DNA from: Sphingomonadales bacterium
GTDB taxonomy: Bacteria; Pseudomonadota; Alphaproteobacteria; Sphingomonadales; Sphingomonadaceae
DNA: 35,669 nucleotides
Direction: 5' to 3'
Assembly (NCBI GenBank): GCA_004173185.1
Contig: SEFZ01000041.1
Location: 1-35,669, forward strand
The position numbers were made by a program, and so were the translations under genes. The notes beneath the pieces were generated by a model. That model saw only the letters and a program-made list of their open reading frames with translations, searched no databases and had not been told where the DNA came from. This document shows, piece by piece, positions 1 to 7,250 of this stretch (its first letter is position 1; each line of letters begins with the position of its first letter).

Positions 1-726
1 GCCGCCGGCGGCAAGGTTCTGTTCGTCGGCACCAAGCGCCAGGCGCAGGAGCCGATCGCCGAGGCCGCGCGCCGTTCGAACCAGCATTTCGTCAACCATC
101 GCTGGCTGGGCGGCATGCTCACCAACTGGAAGACCATCTCGGGTTCGATCAAGCGCCTCAAGACGCTCGAAGAGCAGCTTTCGGGCGAGACGCACGGCCT
201 CACCAAGAAGGAAGTGCTGAACCTTACCCGTGAGAAGGACAAGCTTGAGCTCTCGCTCGGCGGCATCCGCGACATGGGCGGCGTTCCGGACATCATGTTC
301 GTAATCGACGCGAACAAGGAAGAGCTGGCGATCAAGGAAGCCAACACGCTGGGTATTCCCGTCGTCGCGATCCTCGATTCGAACGTCTCGCCCGATGGCA
401 TCGCATTCCCGGTTCCGGCGAATGACGACGCATCGCGCGCGATCCGTCTTTACTGCGAAGCGATCGCCATTGCAGCAACCCGTGGCGGCCAGGACCGTCA
501 GGCGAGCTACGGCGTTGATCTCGGCGCACAGGAAGTCGCTCCGGTCGAGGAAGCCATCCAGGCTGCCGCACCCGTCGCCGCTGTTGCTGAGGAAGCTCCG
601 GCTGCCGACGCACCGGTCGTAACGGCCGAAGAGTTCGCGCCTGCCGCAGTTGCGGAGCCTGAGGCTCCTGCCGCTACGACGGAGCCGGAAGCTGCTGCCG
701 AAGGCGAGCGCCAGCTCGACGCATAA
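1..726 (+). CDS. rpsB: 30S ribosomal protein S2, 5'-truncated by window edge
   Basis: This is the protein S2 of the small ribosomal subunit, needed for S1 binding and translation initiation. The reading frame is open from base 1 and the start codon lies outside the window. Visible S2 signatures are VLFVGTKRQAQ near the start, the HRWLGGMLTNWKTI block at about 91-133, and the PDIMFVIDANKE and GIPVVAILDSN blocks further on. About 60 residues of alanine-, glutamate- and proline-rich low-complexity tail follow the folded core, a C-terminal extension absent from short S2 proteins such as that of E. coli. It is followed 87 bases later by tsf, the usual rpsB-tsf pair. Confidence 0.97.
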   Translation, partial: AAGGKVLFVGTKRQAQEPIAEAARRSNQHFVNHRWLGGMLTNWKTISGSIKRLKTLEEQLSGETHGLTKKEVLNLTREKDKLELSLGGIRDMGGVPDIMFVIDANKEELAIKEANTLGIPVVAILDSNVSPDGIAFPVPANDDASRAIRLYCEAIAIAATRGGQDRQASYGVDLGAQEVAPVEEAIQAAAPVAAVAEEAPAADAPVVTAEEFAPAAVAEPEAPAATTEPEAAAEGERQLDA

Positions 727-813
727 CCCCTGCGTCACATACCTGTAATCGGGGCGGGGCAGGGCTTTTAGCCTTGTCCCGCCCGACCAGTTTCTAAACC
801 GAGGAAGTATACC

Positions 814-1743
814 ATGGCAGAGATCACTGCAGCCGCCGTCAAGGAACTGCGCGAGCGCTCGGGCGCCGGCATGATGGATTGCAAGAAGGCGCTCACCGAG
901 ACCGCAGGCGACATCGAAGCAGCAAGCGATTGGCTGCGCTCGAAGGGCCTGGCCGCCGCCGCCAAGAAGTCGAGCCGCACTGCGGCTGAAGGTCTGGTCG
1001 GCGTTGCCGTTGCCGGCACCAAGGGTGTGGCCGTCGAGGTCAACTCGCAGACCGATTTCGTCGCGAAGAACGAGATCTTCCAGAACTTCGTTCGCGAAGT
1101 GACCGCGATCGCGCTCGAAAAGGGCGAAGACGTGGACGCGCTGAAGGCTGCTTCGATGGCTGCCGGCGGCACCGTTGAGGAAGTCCTCATCGCAAACATC
1201 GCCACGATCGGCGAAAATCAGGTTCTCCGTCGTGCCAAGGCCGTTTCGGTCACGAACGGCGCGGTGATCCCCTATGTCCACAACGCTGCGGCGCCGGGCA
1301 TGGGCAAGATCGGCGTGCTCGTCGCGCTTGAATCGGATGCAGGCGTCGACGTTCTCGAGCCGCTCGGCAAGCAGATCGCGATGCACATCGCGGCCGCTTT
1401 CCCGCTGGCGCTCGACGAAGCCGATCTCGACCAGGAAGTGATCGAGCGCGAGCGCGCGATCGCAACCGAAAAGGCAGCCGAGAGCGGCAAGCCTGCCGAC
1501 ATCATCACCAAGATGGTCGAAGGCGCCGTGAAGCGCTTCGCCAAGGAAAACGCGCTGCTCAGCCAGCCGTTCGTGATGGACGGCAAGACCCCGGTTGCAG
1601 ACGTGATCGCCAAGGCTGGCAAGGATGCCGGCACGACGATCGTGCTGAAGGACTATGTCCGCTTCCAGCTCGGCGAAGGCATCGAGAAGGAAGAAAGCGA
1701 TTTCGCAGCCGAAGTGGCGGCGACCGCTGGTCTGACCAAGTAA
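814..1743 (+). CDS. tsf: Elongation factor Ts
   Basis: EF-Ts is the guanine-nucleotide exchange factor that regenerates EF-Tu-GTP in the cytoplasm. The 309-residue length is normal. The N-terminal UBA-like segment (AAAVKELRERSGAGMMDCKK) and the following QTDFVAKN block, part of the EF-Tu-contacting core, are both plain. The ATG at 814 has a GAGGAAG ribosome binding site about eight bases upstream, which supports this start. It directly follows rpsB, as in most bacteria, and is closed by a strong hairpin terminator, so rpsB-tsf looks like one transcription unit separate from pyrH. Confidence 0.97.
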   Translation: MAEITAAAVKELRERSGAGMMDCKKALTETAGDIEAASDWLRSKGLAAAAKKSSRTAAEGLVGVAVAGTKGVAVEVNSQTDFVAKNEIFQNFVREVTAIALEKGEDVDALKAASMAAGGTVEEVLIANIATIGENQVLRRAKAVSVTNGAVIPYVHNAAAPGMGKIGVLVALESDAGVDVLEPLGKQIAMHIAAAFPLALDEADLDQEVIERERAIATEKAAESGKPADIITKMVEGAVKRFAKENALLSQPFVMDGKTPVADVIAKAGKDAGTTIVLKDYVRFQLGEGIEKEESDFAAEVAATAGLTK

Positions 1744-1750
1744 TCCCCAC

Positions 1751-1768
1751 GCCGGGGTTCGCCCCGGC
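1751..1768 (+). repeat. Small GC hairpin after tsf
   Basis: A perfect 7-base-pair stem (GCCGGGG / CCCCGGC) with a TTCG loop sits eight bases after the tsf stop. UUCG-type loops make very stable RNA hairpins. With no T-run it is more likely a 3'-end stabiliser than a terminator; the real terminator follows 17 bases later. Confidence 0.6.
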
Positions 1769-1785
1769 ACAGGATTGAGAACGCG

Positions 1786-1818
1786 AACGGCGGGAGGCGA
1801 CTCCCGCCGTTTTGCTTT
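1786..1818 (+). terminator. Rho-independent terminator of rpsB-tsf
   Basis: AACGGCGGGAG and CTCCCGCCGTT form an 11-base-pair perfect stem with a GCGA tetraloop, followed directly by the T-rich run TTGCTTT. This is a textbook intrinsic terminator and separates tsf from pyrH. Confidence 0.9.
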
Positions 1819-1848
1819 GCGCGCCTTTATCTACCTTTTCGCAATTCC

Positions 1849-1867
1849 CTCCCGACGAGAGCGGGAG
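1849..1867. repeat. Intergenic palindrome (CTCCCG/CGGGAG)
   Basis: A 6-base-pair inverted repeat with a 7-base loop lies in the tsf-pyrH spacer, embedded in purine- and pyrimidine-rich flanks (CCCTCCCG and CGGGAGAGGAAGGG). It resembles short intergenic palindromes common in sphingomonad spacers. Without a genome comparison I cannot say whether it is a member of a repeat family. Confidence 0.4.
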
Positions 1868-1975
1868 AGGAAGGGTGCGTTTGTTGTGGATCGCGCGCCT
1901 TCTGCGCTTGTCGCTTCTGCATGCCTCATCTAGGGTCCGCGCCGCTTGCTTATCCCCCCGCCAGCCAAGGCTAAA

Positions 1976-2695
1976 ATGACTGATCCCCGCTATAAACGAA
2001 TTTTGCTGAAGCTTTCGGGCGAGGTGTTGATGGGCGAAGGTGGCCTGTCCATCGATCCCGACACCATCGCGCGCGTTGCCGAAGAGATTGCCGATGTGAA
2101 GAAGCAGGGGTTCGAACTCTGCGTCGTTGTTGGCGGCGGAAATATCTTCCGTGGCATATCGGGCGCGGCGCGCGGCATGGATCGCACGACCGGCGACTAT
2201 ATGGGCATGCTCGCTACCGTGATGAACGCGCTGGCGGTGCAGGAGGCGCTTGAACGGATCGGCGTGCACACGCGCGTCCAGTCCGCTGTGCAGATGGACA
2301 AGATCTGCGAACCCTTTGTTCAGCGCCGTGCCGAGCGGCATCTGGAAAAGGGCCGCATCGTGATCTTCGCAGCCGGCGTGGGCAGCCCCTTCTTCACCAC
2401 CGATAGCGGCGCAGCGCTCCGCGCCGCCGAGATGAAGTGCGATGCGCTGTTCAAGGGCACTTCGGTGGACGGCGTCTATGATGCCGATCCCAAGATCGTC
2501 GCGACCGCAAAGCGTTATGAAACCGTTAGTTACGATACCGTGCTTTCAGCCAATCTGAAGGTTATGGACGCGTCCGCCGTGGCATTGTGCCGCGATAACA
2601 ATATCCCCATCGTCGTTTTCAATATCCGCGAGCGCGGCAATCTTGCCCGCGTGCTCAAGGGCGAAGCGACCGCGACGATAGTTCAGGCCGCATAA
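1976..2695 (+). CDS. pyrH: UMP kinase
   Basis: This amino-acid-kinase-fold enzyme phosphorylates UMP to UDP with ATP in pyrimidine nucleotide synthesis. Family motifs are KRILLKLSGEVLMG at the N-terminus, GGGNIFRG, the TTDSGAALRAAE segment and the KVMDASAVALCRDNNIPIVVFN block near the end. An in-frame TTG at 1946 would add ten residues that do not look like PyrH, so I chose the ATG at 1976, giving 239 residues, the normal size. It is followed 18 bases later by frr, the common pyrH-frr arrangement. Confidence 0.96.
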   Translation: MTDPRYKRILLKLSGEVLMGEGGLSIDPDTIARVAEEIADVKKQGFELCVVVGGGNIFRGISGAARGMDRTTGDYMGMLATVMNALAVQEALERIGVHTRVQSAVQMDKICEPFVQRRAERHLEKGRIVIFAAGVGSPFFTTDSGAALRAAEMKCDALFKGTSVDGVYDADPKIVATAKRYETVSYDTVLSANLKVMDASAVALCRDNNIPIVVFNIRERGNLARVLKGEATATIVQAA

Positions 2696-2713
2696 GGCGG
2701 TAGAGGAGAGAAT

Positions 2714-3271
2714 ATGGCTGCTTACGCAAAGGCTGATGTCGAACGCCGCATGATCGGTGCCGTCGATTCGCTGAAGAACGATCTCCAGGGTCTGCGCACG
2801 GGCCGTGCGTCGATCAACTTGCTCGATCCGGTCAATGTCGAGGTTTATGGCGCACACATGCCGCTGAACCAGGTGGCGACCGTATCGGTGCCCGAGCCGC
2901 GCATGATCTCGGTGCAGGTGTGGGACAAGTCGAATGTCGGCCCCGTTGAAAAGGCGATCCGCTCGGCTGGCCTCGGGCTAAACCCGATCACCGATGGCAC
3001 GACGCTGCGTCTGCCGATCCCCGATCTTACCGAAGAGCGCCGCAAGGAACTCGCCAAGCTGGCCAGCAAATACGCTGAATCGGCGCGTATCGCCGTGCGC
3101 AACGTTCGCCGCGACGCCAATGACAGCCTCAAGGTCGACGAGAAGAAGGGTGTGTTCGCCGAAGACGAGCGCAAGCGCCACGAAACCGACGTCCAGAAAC
3201 TCACCGACTCGACCATCGCCGATATCGACGCGACGACGGCCGCGAAGGAAAAGGAAATCATGGGCAAGTGA
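2714..3271 (+). CDS. frr: Ribosome recycling factor
   Basis: RRF works with EF-G to split post-termination ribosomes. The protein is 185 residues, the exact family size, with the conserved LRTGRAS segment near residue 30, NQVATVSVPEPRMISVQ, a TDGTTLRLPIPDLTEERRKEL block and a long charged C-terminal helix. A GAGGAGAG ribosome binding site lies just before the ATG. It ends 105 bases before uppS; the gap is largely taken up by a palindromic repeat. Confidence 0.97.
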   Translation: MAAYAKADVERRMIGAVDSLKNDLQGLRTGRASINLLDPVNVEVYGAHMPLNQVATVSVPEPRMISVQVWDKSNVGPVEKAIRSAGLGLNPITDGTTLRLPIPDLTEERRKELAKLASKYAESARIAVRNVRRDANDSLKVDEKKGVFAEDERKRHETDVQKLTDSTIADIDATTAAKEKEIMGK

Positions 3272-3292
3272 GCCCGGCGGGTTCCTTTATTA

Positions 3293-3366
3293 CCGCTCAT
3301 GCTGAGCTTGTCGAAGCATCGCCCGAGGCGAGCATCGTTACCCTTCGACAAGCGCAGGGTGAGCGG
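3293..3366. repeat. Sphingomonad-type intergenic palindrome between frr and uppS
   Basis: Two 24-base arms, beginning CCGCTCATGCTGAGCTTGTC and ending AAGCGCAGGGTGAGCGG, pair with only three mismatches around a 26-base centre. The core GCTTGTCGAAG / CTTCGACAAGC is perfect. I recognise this as a repeat widely scattered between genes of sphingomonads. Its right edge overlaps the ribosome binding site of uppS, and reading through it in frame produces a false N-terminal extension of UppS starting MLSLSKH. No second copy was seen in this window. Confidence 0.85.
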
Positions 3367-3376
3367 AGGCGTGTCC

Positions 3377-4105
3377 ATGGCTGCTAAGCCTGCTCCAGTC
3401 GCGCCGGTTGCGCCGCCCCGCCACGTTGCCATCATCATGGATGGCAATGGGCGCTGGGCGAAGAAGCGTTTCCTGCCGCGCATCGCCGGGCACAAACAGG
3501 GCGTGGAGGCAGTCCGCCGGGTCAGCCGCGCTGCGCGCAAGCTCGGTATCGAGGTGCTAACGCTCTACGCCTTCTCGTCGGAGAATTGGCGCCGTCCGGA
3601 GGAAGAAGTCCGCGACCTGATGGGGCTGCTCCGCCATTTCCTCGCGAGCGAACTCGATGAACTGATCTCCGAAGGCGTAAAGCTTCGCGTGATCGGCGAC
3701 TGGCGCAAGCTTTCGCCCGATCTGGTGGCGATGATCGAAGGCGCTGTCACGCGCACCGCGAACAGCCCGGGCCCCACGCTGGTGATCGCGCTCAATTATG
3801 GCGCGCAGGCAGAGCTTACCGATGCCGCGCGTGCGCTGGCGGAGAAGGCCAAGGCTGGCGAGCTTGATCCGGCCACCATCGACGAAGCCATGTTCGAAGC
3901 CGCGCTCGATACCGGCGATCTGCCGCCGCTCGACCTGTTGATCCGCACATCGGGCGAGCAGCGGCTCTCCAATTTCCTGCTCTGGCAGGCGGCCTATGCC
4001 GAATTCCTGTTCGTCGACACGCTGTGGCCCGATTTCGACGAGAATGCCCTGCGTGACGCGCTCGACCAGTTCGACAAGCGCCAGCGACGGTTTGGCGGGC
4101 TGTGA
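3377..4105 (+). CDS. uppS: Isoprenyl transferase (undecaprenyl diphosphate synthase)
   Basis: This cis-prenyltransferase makes the C55 undecaprenyl diphosphate that carries peptidoglycan and polysaccharide precursors. Signatures are IIMDGNGRWAKKR (catalytic Asp), YAFSSENWRRP, and RTSGEQRLSNFLLWQ near the C-terminus, followed by FVDTLWPDF. I place the start at the ATG at 3377, preceded by GCGGAGG. The frame is open upstream to 3299, but that stretch is the translated palindrome described separately and not UppS sequence. The 242-residue product has normal length. Its stop overlaps the cdsA start by four bases (GTGA). Confidence 0.95.
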   Translation: MAAKPAPVAPVAPPRHVAIIMDGNGRWAKKRFLPRIAGHKQGVEAVRRVSRAARKLGIEVLTLYAFSSENWRRPEEEVRDLMGLLRHFLASELDELISEGVKLRVIGDWRKLSPDLVAMIEGAVTRTANSPGPTLVIALNYGAQAELTDAARALAEKAKAGELDPATIDEAMFEAALDTGDLPPLDLLIRTSGEQRLSNFLLWQAAYAEFLFVDTLWPDFDENALRDALDQFDKRQRRFGGL

Positions 4106-4869
4106 ACACGAATTCGGATCTCGGCACCCGCTTTGGCGTCGCAATGGCGCTGATCGCTGGCGCTGCGTTCACCCTCTGGTGGGGCGGCATCGTCTTCTGG
4201 CTGGTGCTGACGGTGGTCGCATTGCTCATGATGAGCGAATGGGGCGAACTGGCCGGCGCTGAGGTGAAGCAGATCCGCCTGGCGCAATATGCGCTGTCGG
4301 TCGCGCTCGCGGCGATGTGCCCGTTCGCGCTGGCGCCGCCCGCGCTTGAGCTGGGCCTGATCGGCGCGGCGCTGTTTTTCGTCGGCGCGGCGACCAAGAG
4401 CGTCAGGCTGGCGCTCGGCATCGCCTATATCGGCTTGCCGGTCCTTGCTTTGATCGTGCTGCGCGATGAGCCACAGGGTTTGCTGCTCACCTTCTGGGCG
4501 ATGGGGCTGGTCTGGGCTGCGGACAGCGCCGCTTATTTCGCCGGCCGCGCCATTGGTGGCCCCAAATTGGCGCCGGCAATCAGCCCCAAAAAGACCTGGT
4601 CCGGCGTTATCGGCGGACTGGCGGGCGCAACATTGGGCGCATTCGCGCTGGTCTGGCTGTTCGGTCTGCCGATCCAGCTTGCTTATGTGACGCCCGGTCT
4701 CGCGATCCTCTCGGTGCTCGGCGATCTCTATGAGAGCAACCTCAAGCGCAAGGCCGGGGTCAAGGATTCGGGCAAGGTGCTGCCGGGGCATGGCGGGCTG
4801 CTCGATCGGCTCGATGGGCTCGTGTTCGTCGCACCGCCTGCCGCGCTGCTGGTGCTGGCGCTTACCTGA
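4102..4869 (+). CDS. cdsA: Phosphatidate cytidylyltransferase (CDP-diglyceride synthase)
   Basis: This integral membrane enzyme converts phosphatidate and CTP to CDP-diacylglycerol, the branch point of phospholipid synthesis. It has several hydrophobic segments from about residue 10 onward, a DSAAYFAGRAIGGPKLAP loop, a SPKKTWSG block, and the diagnostic CDP-synthase signature SNLKRKAGVKDSGKVLPGHG followed by GLLDRLDG. The start is a GTG that overlaps the end of uppS by four bases, so translation is probably coupled. It is slightly shorter (255 residues) than many homologues. Confidence 0.95.
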   Translation: MNTNSDLGTRFGVAMALIAGAAFTLWWGGIVFWLVLTVVALLMMSEWGELAGAEVKQIRLAQYALSVALAAMCPFALAPPALELGLIGAALFFVGAATKSVRLALGIAYIGLPVLALIVLRDEPQGLLLTFWAMGLVWAADSAAYFAGRAIGGPKLAPAISPKKTWSGVIGGLAGATLGAFALVWLFGLPIQLAYVTPGLAILSVLGDLYESNLKRKAGVKDSGKVLPGHGGLLDRLDGLVFVAPPAALLVLALT

Positions 4870-6026
4870 TGAAACGCGTGACGATTTTGGGCGCGACGGG
4901 TTCGGTCGGCAGCTCGACGCTGGATCTGATCGAGCGCGCGCCGGAGGCATTCGAGATTGTAGCGCTCACCGCGAATAGCGATGTCGCCAAGCTCGCCGCT
5001 GCGGCGATCCGGACGCGCGCCAAGCTTGCCGTGGTGGCCGAGCCATCCTGCCTCGACAGCCTTCGCGATGCGCTGGCGGGCACGGGTATCGAGGCGAGGG
5101 CAGGGGCGGACGCCGTATGTGATGCCGCTCGGATGGATACCGACTGGACCATGGCGGCAATCGTCGGGACCGCGGGCCTAAAGCCCGTAATGGCTGCGCT
5201 GGAAGCGGGCGGCACGGTTGCGCTGGCCAACAAGGAATCGCTCGTTTCGGCCGGCGACGTCATGACCACCGCTGCCCGTAATGCCGGCACGACTTTGCTG
5301 CCGGTCGATTCGGAGCACAACGCAGTCTTCCAATGCCTCGATCGCACCGCGCCCGAGCGAGTCCGCCGCATCATCCTCACCGCGAGTGGTGGCCCGTTCC
5401 GCGCCACATCGCTGGAAGACATGCGCGCGATCACCCCGGCACAGGCTGTGAAGCATCCCAATTGGTCGATGGGTGCCAAGATTTCGGTCGATTCGGCGAC
5501 GCTGATGAACAAGGGCCTTGAGCTGATTGAGGCGTTTCACCTTTTTCCGGTCCGCGCCGATCAGCTCGATGTGGTCGTCCATCCGCAATCGGTCGTCCAT
5601 TCGATGGTGGAATATGTCGACGGCTCGACGCTCGCCCAGTTCGGCCCGCCCGATATGCGCGTGCCGATCGCTTATGCGCTTGCCTGGCCCGACCGGATGG
5701 AGACGCCGTGCGAGCGGCTGGATCTCGCGAAAATCGGCCGGCTCGACTTCGAAGCGCCCGATTATGCGCGCTTCCCGGCGCTCAAGCTTGCGCTCGAAGC
5801 GCTGGCCGCAGGGGGCGCACGCCCGGCCATTCTAAACGCTGCGAACGAAGTGGCTGTGGCAGCCTTCCTTTCTGGCGCCGTTAAGTTTCTTGAAATTGCC
5901 GCAATCGTTTCCGATACGCTTGACCGCTACGATCCTGCAGCCCCGGAAAGCCTAGACGCCGTGCTGGCGATCGACGCGGAGGCTAGGGCGCGTGCGGCTG
6001 AGCGTGTAAAGGACTGCGTCGTTTGA
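4869..6026 (+). CDS. dxr: 1-deoxy-D-xylulose 5-phosphate reductoisomerase
   Basis: This enzyme makes 2-C-methyl-D-erythritol 4-phosphate, the first committed step of the non-mevalonate isoprenoid pathway that feeds UppS upstream. The N-terminal NADPH-binding motif GATGSVGSSTLDLI, the ALANKESLVSAG block, LLPVDSEHNAVFQCL (metal-binding Asp and Glu), the HPNWSMGAKISVDSATLMNK block and NAANEVAVAAF are intact. Length (385 residues) is normal. The ATG shares one base with the cdsA stop, and the TGA overlaps the TTG start of rseP by four bases. Confidence 0.97.
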   Translation: MKRVTILGATGSVGSSTLDLIERAPEAFEIVALTANSDVAKLAAAAIRTRAKLAVVAEPSCLDSLRDALAGTGIEARAGADAVCDAARMDTDWTMAAIVGTAGLKPVMAALEAGGTVALANKESLVSAGDVMTTAARNAGTTLLPVDSEHNAVFQCLDRTAPERVRRIILTASGGPFRATSLEDMRAITPAQAVKHPNWSMGAKISVDSATLMNKGLELIEAFHLFPVRADQLDVVVHPQSVVHSMVEYVDGSTLAQFGPPDMRVPIAYALAWPDRMETPCERLDLAKIGRLDFEAPDYARFPALKLALEALAAGGARPAILNAANEVAVAAFLSGAVKFLEIAAIVSDTLDRYDPAAPESLDAVLAIDAEARARAAERVKDCVV

Positions 6027-7156
6027 TCGAAAATCCCGGCATCCTGCTCACCATACTGGCGTTCGCGCTGGTGATCGGGCCGCTCGTTTTCCTGCATGAG
6101 ATGGGTCATTATCTCGCCGGACGCTGGTTCGGCGTGAAGGCGGAGGAGTTTGCGATCGGCTTCGGCCGCGAAGTCGCGGGTTTTACCGACAAGCGCGGCA
6201 CACGCTGGAAGTTCGGCTGGCTGCCTCTGGGCGGCTATGTGCGCTTCGCTGGCGACATGAACCCGGCGAGCCAGCCTTCGCCCGAATGGCTGTCGATGCC
6301 AGCGTATGAGCGGGCGCAGACCTTCCAGTCCAAAAAACTGTGGCAGCGCGCGATCATCGTCGCCGCTGGGCCGGTCACCAATTTCATCATCGCGATCCTG
6401 ATCCTTGCGGCGTTCGCCATGGCCTATGGCAAGCCGGTCACCCCGCCGGTGCTGCAAACCGTGGCTGCCAACACCCCGGCGGCCGCCGCTGGCCTCCAGC
6501 CCGGTGACCGCATCGTCGCGCTGGGCGGGCGTTCGGTCGAAACGTTCGTAGACGCGGCGAATTACCTGATCCTGCGCCCCAACGAGGCCGTCCGCATCGA
6601 TATCGAGCGCGGCGGCCAGGCCATGGCGCTCGACGCCACGATCAGCGCGCGCGAAGAAAAGGATCGCTTCGGCAACGTCTATAAGCTCGGTTTCCTCGGT
6701 ATCGGTTCCGGCAAGCCTGAACTGGCGCCGGTCGGCATCTTTGAGGCGCCGATTGTCGGCGTGAGCGAGACGTGGCGCGCGGTGCGGACGACGATCGATG
6801 GCCTGGGCCAGATTATCACCGGCCGTCGCTCGATGTCCGAACTCGGTGGCCCGCTTCGTATCGCGCAAGTTTCGGGCGAACGTCTCGCTATGGGACCGGC
6901 CGAGTTCGTGTTCCTGATCGCGCTGATTTCCATTAATCTCGGATTCATCAACCTGTTGCCAGTTCCAGTGCTGGATGGCGGTCACCTGCTATTCTACGCA
7001 GTCGAGGCCGTCCGGCGTAAACCGGCCGAGCCGCAGGTAATGGAATGGGCGTTTCGTGGTGGTTTCCTCGCAATTCTTGCGCTGATGCTGTTCGTTACGC
7101 TTAACGATCTGGGAGCTTTTGGCGTCTGGAAGAATCTGGCCGGGTTGATCGGCTGA
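6023..7156 (+). CDS. rseP: Site-2 intramembrane zinc metalloprotease (RseP/MmpA family)
   Basis: This is a membrane-embedded protease of the RseP/MmpA class, which cuts anti-sigma factors and other membrane proteins after a first cleavage. The zinc motif HEMGH (about residues 25-29) is in the first membrane helix. A PDZ domain follows at about residues 130-210 (TPAAAAGLQPGDRIVALGG), and the second metal motif PVPVLDGGHLLF is in a later helix. The start is a TTG overlapping the dxr stop by four bases. In alphaproteobacteria, including Caulobacter mmpA, this gene also lies beside dxr and bamA. The substrate cannot be read from the sequence. Confidence 0.94.
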   Translation: MIENPGILLTILAFALVIGPLVFLHEMGHYLAGRWFGVKAEEFAIGFGREVAGFTDKRGTRWKFGWLPLGGYVRFAGDMNPASQPSPEWLSMPAYERAQTFQSKKLWQRAIIVAAGPVTNFIIAILILAAFAMAYGKPVTPPVLQTVAANTPAAAAGLQPGDRIVALGGRSVETFVDAANYLILRPNEAVRIDIERGGQAMALDATISAREEKDRFGNVYKLGFLGIGSGKPELAPVGIFEAPIVGVSETWRAVRTTIDGLGQIITGRRSMSELGGPLRIAQVSGERLAMGPAEFVFLIALISINLGFINLLPVPVLDGGHLLFYAVEAVRRKPAEPQVMEWAFRGGFLAILALMLFVTLNDLGAFGVWKNLAGLIG

Positions 7157-7250
7157 CGCGGTTAGGGCAGGGCGGTATGATGCCCGGCTCGCGACCGGTA
7201 TTTTGACTCTCCGACTGGGGTGGGATGTGACTGCGACAAAGGTGACTAAA

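Noticed and set aside
3299..3376. Longer UppS beginning MLSLSKH
   Set aside because: This is the translated palindrome. UppS homology and a good ribosome binding site begin at 3377.
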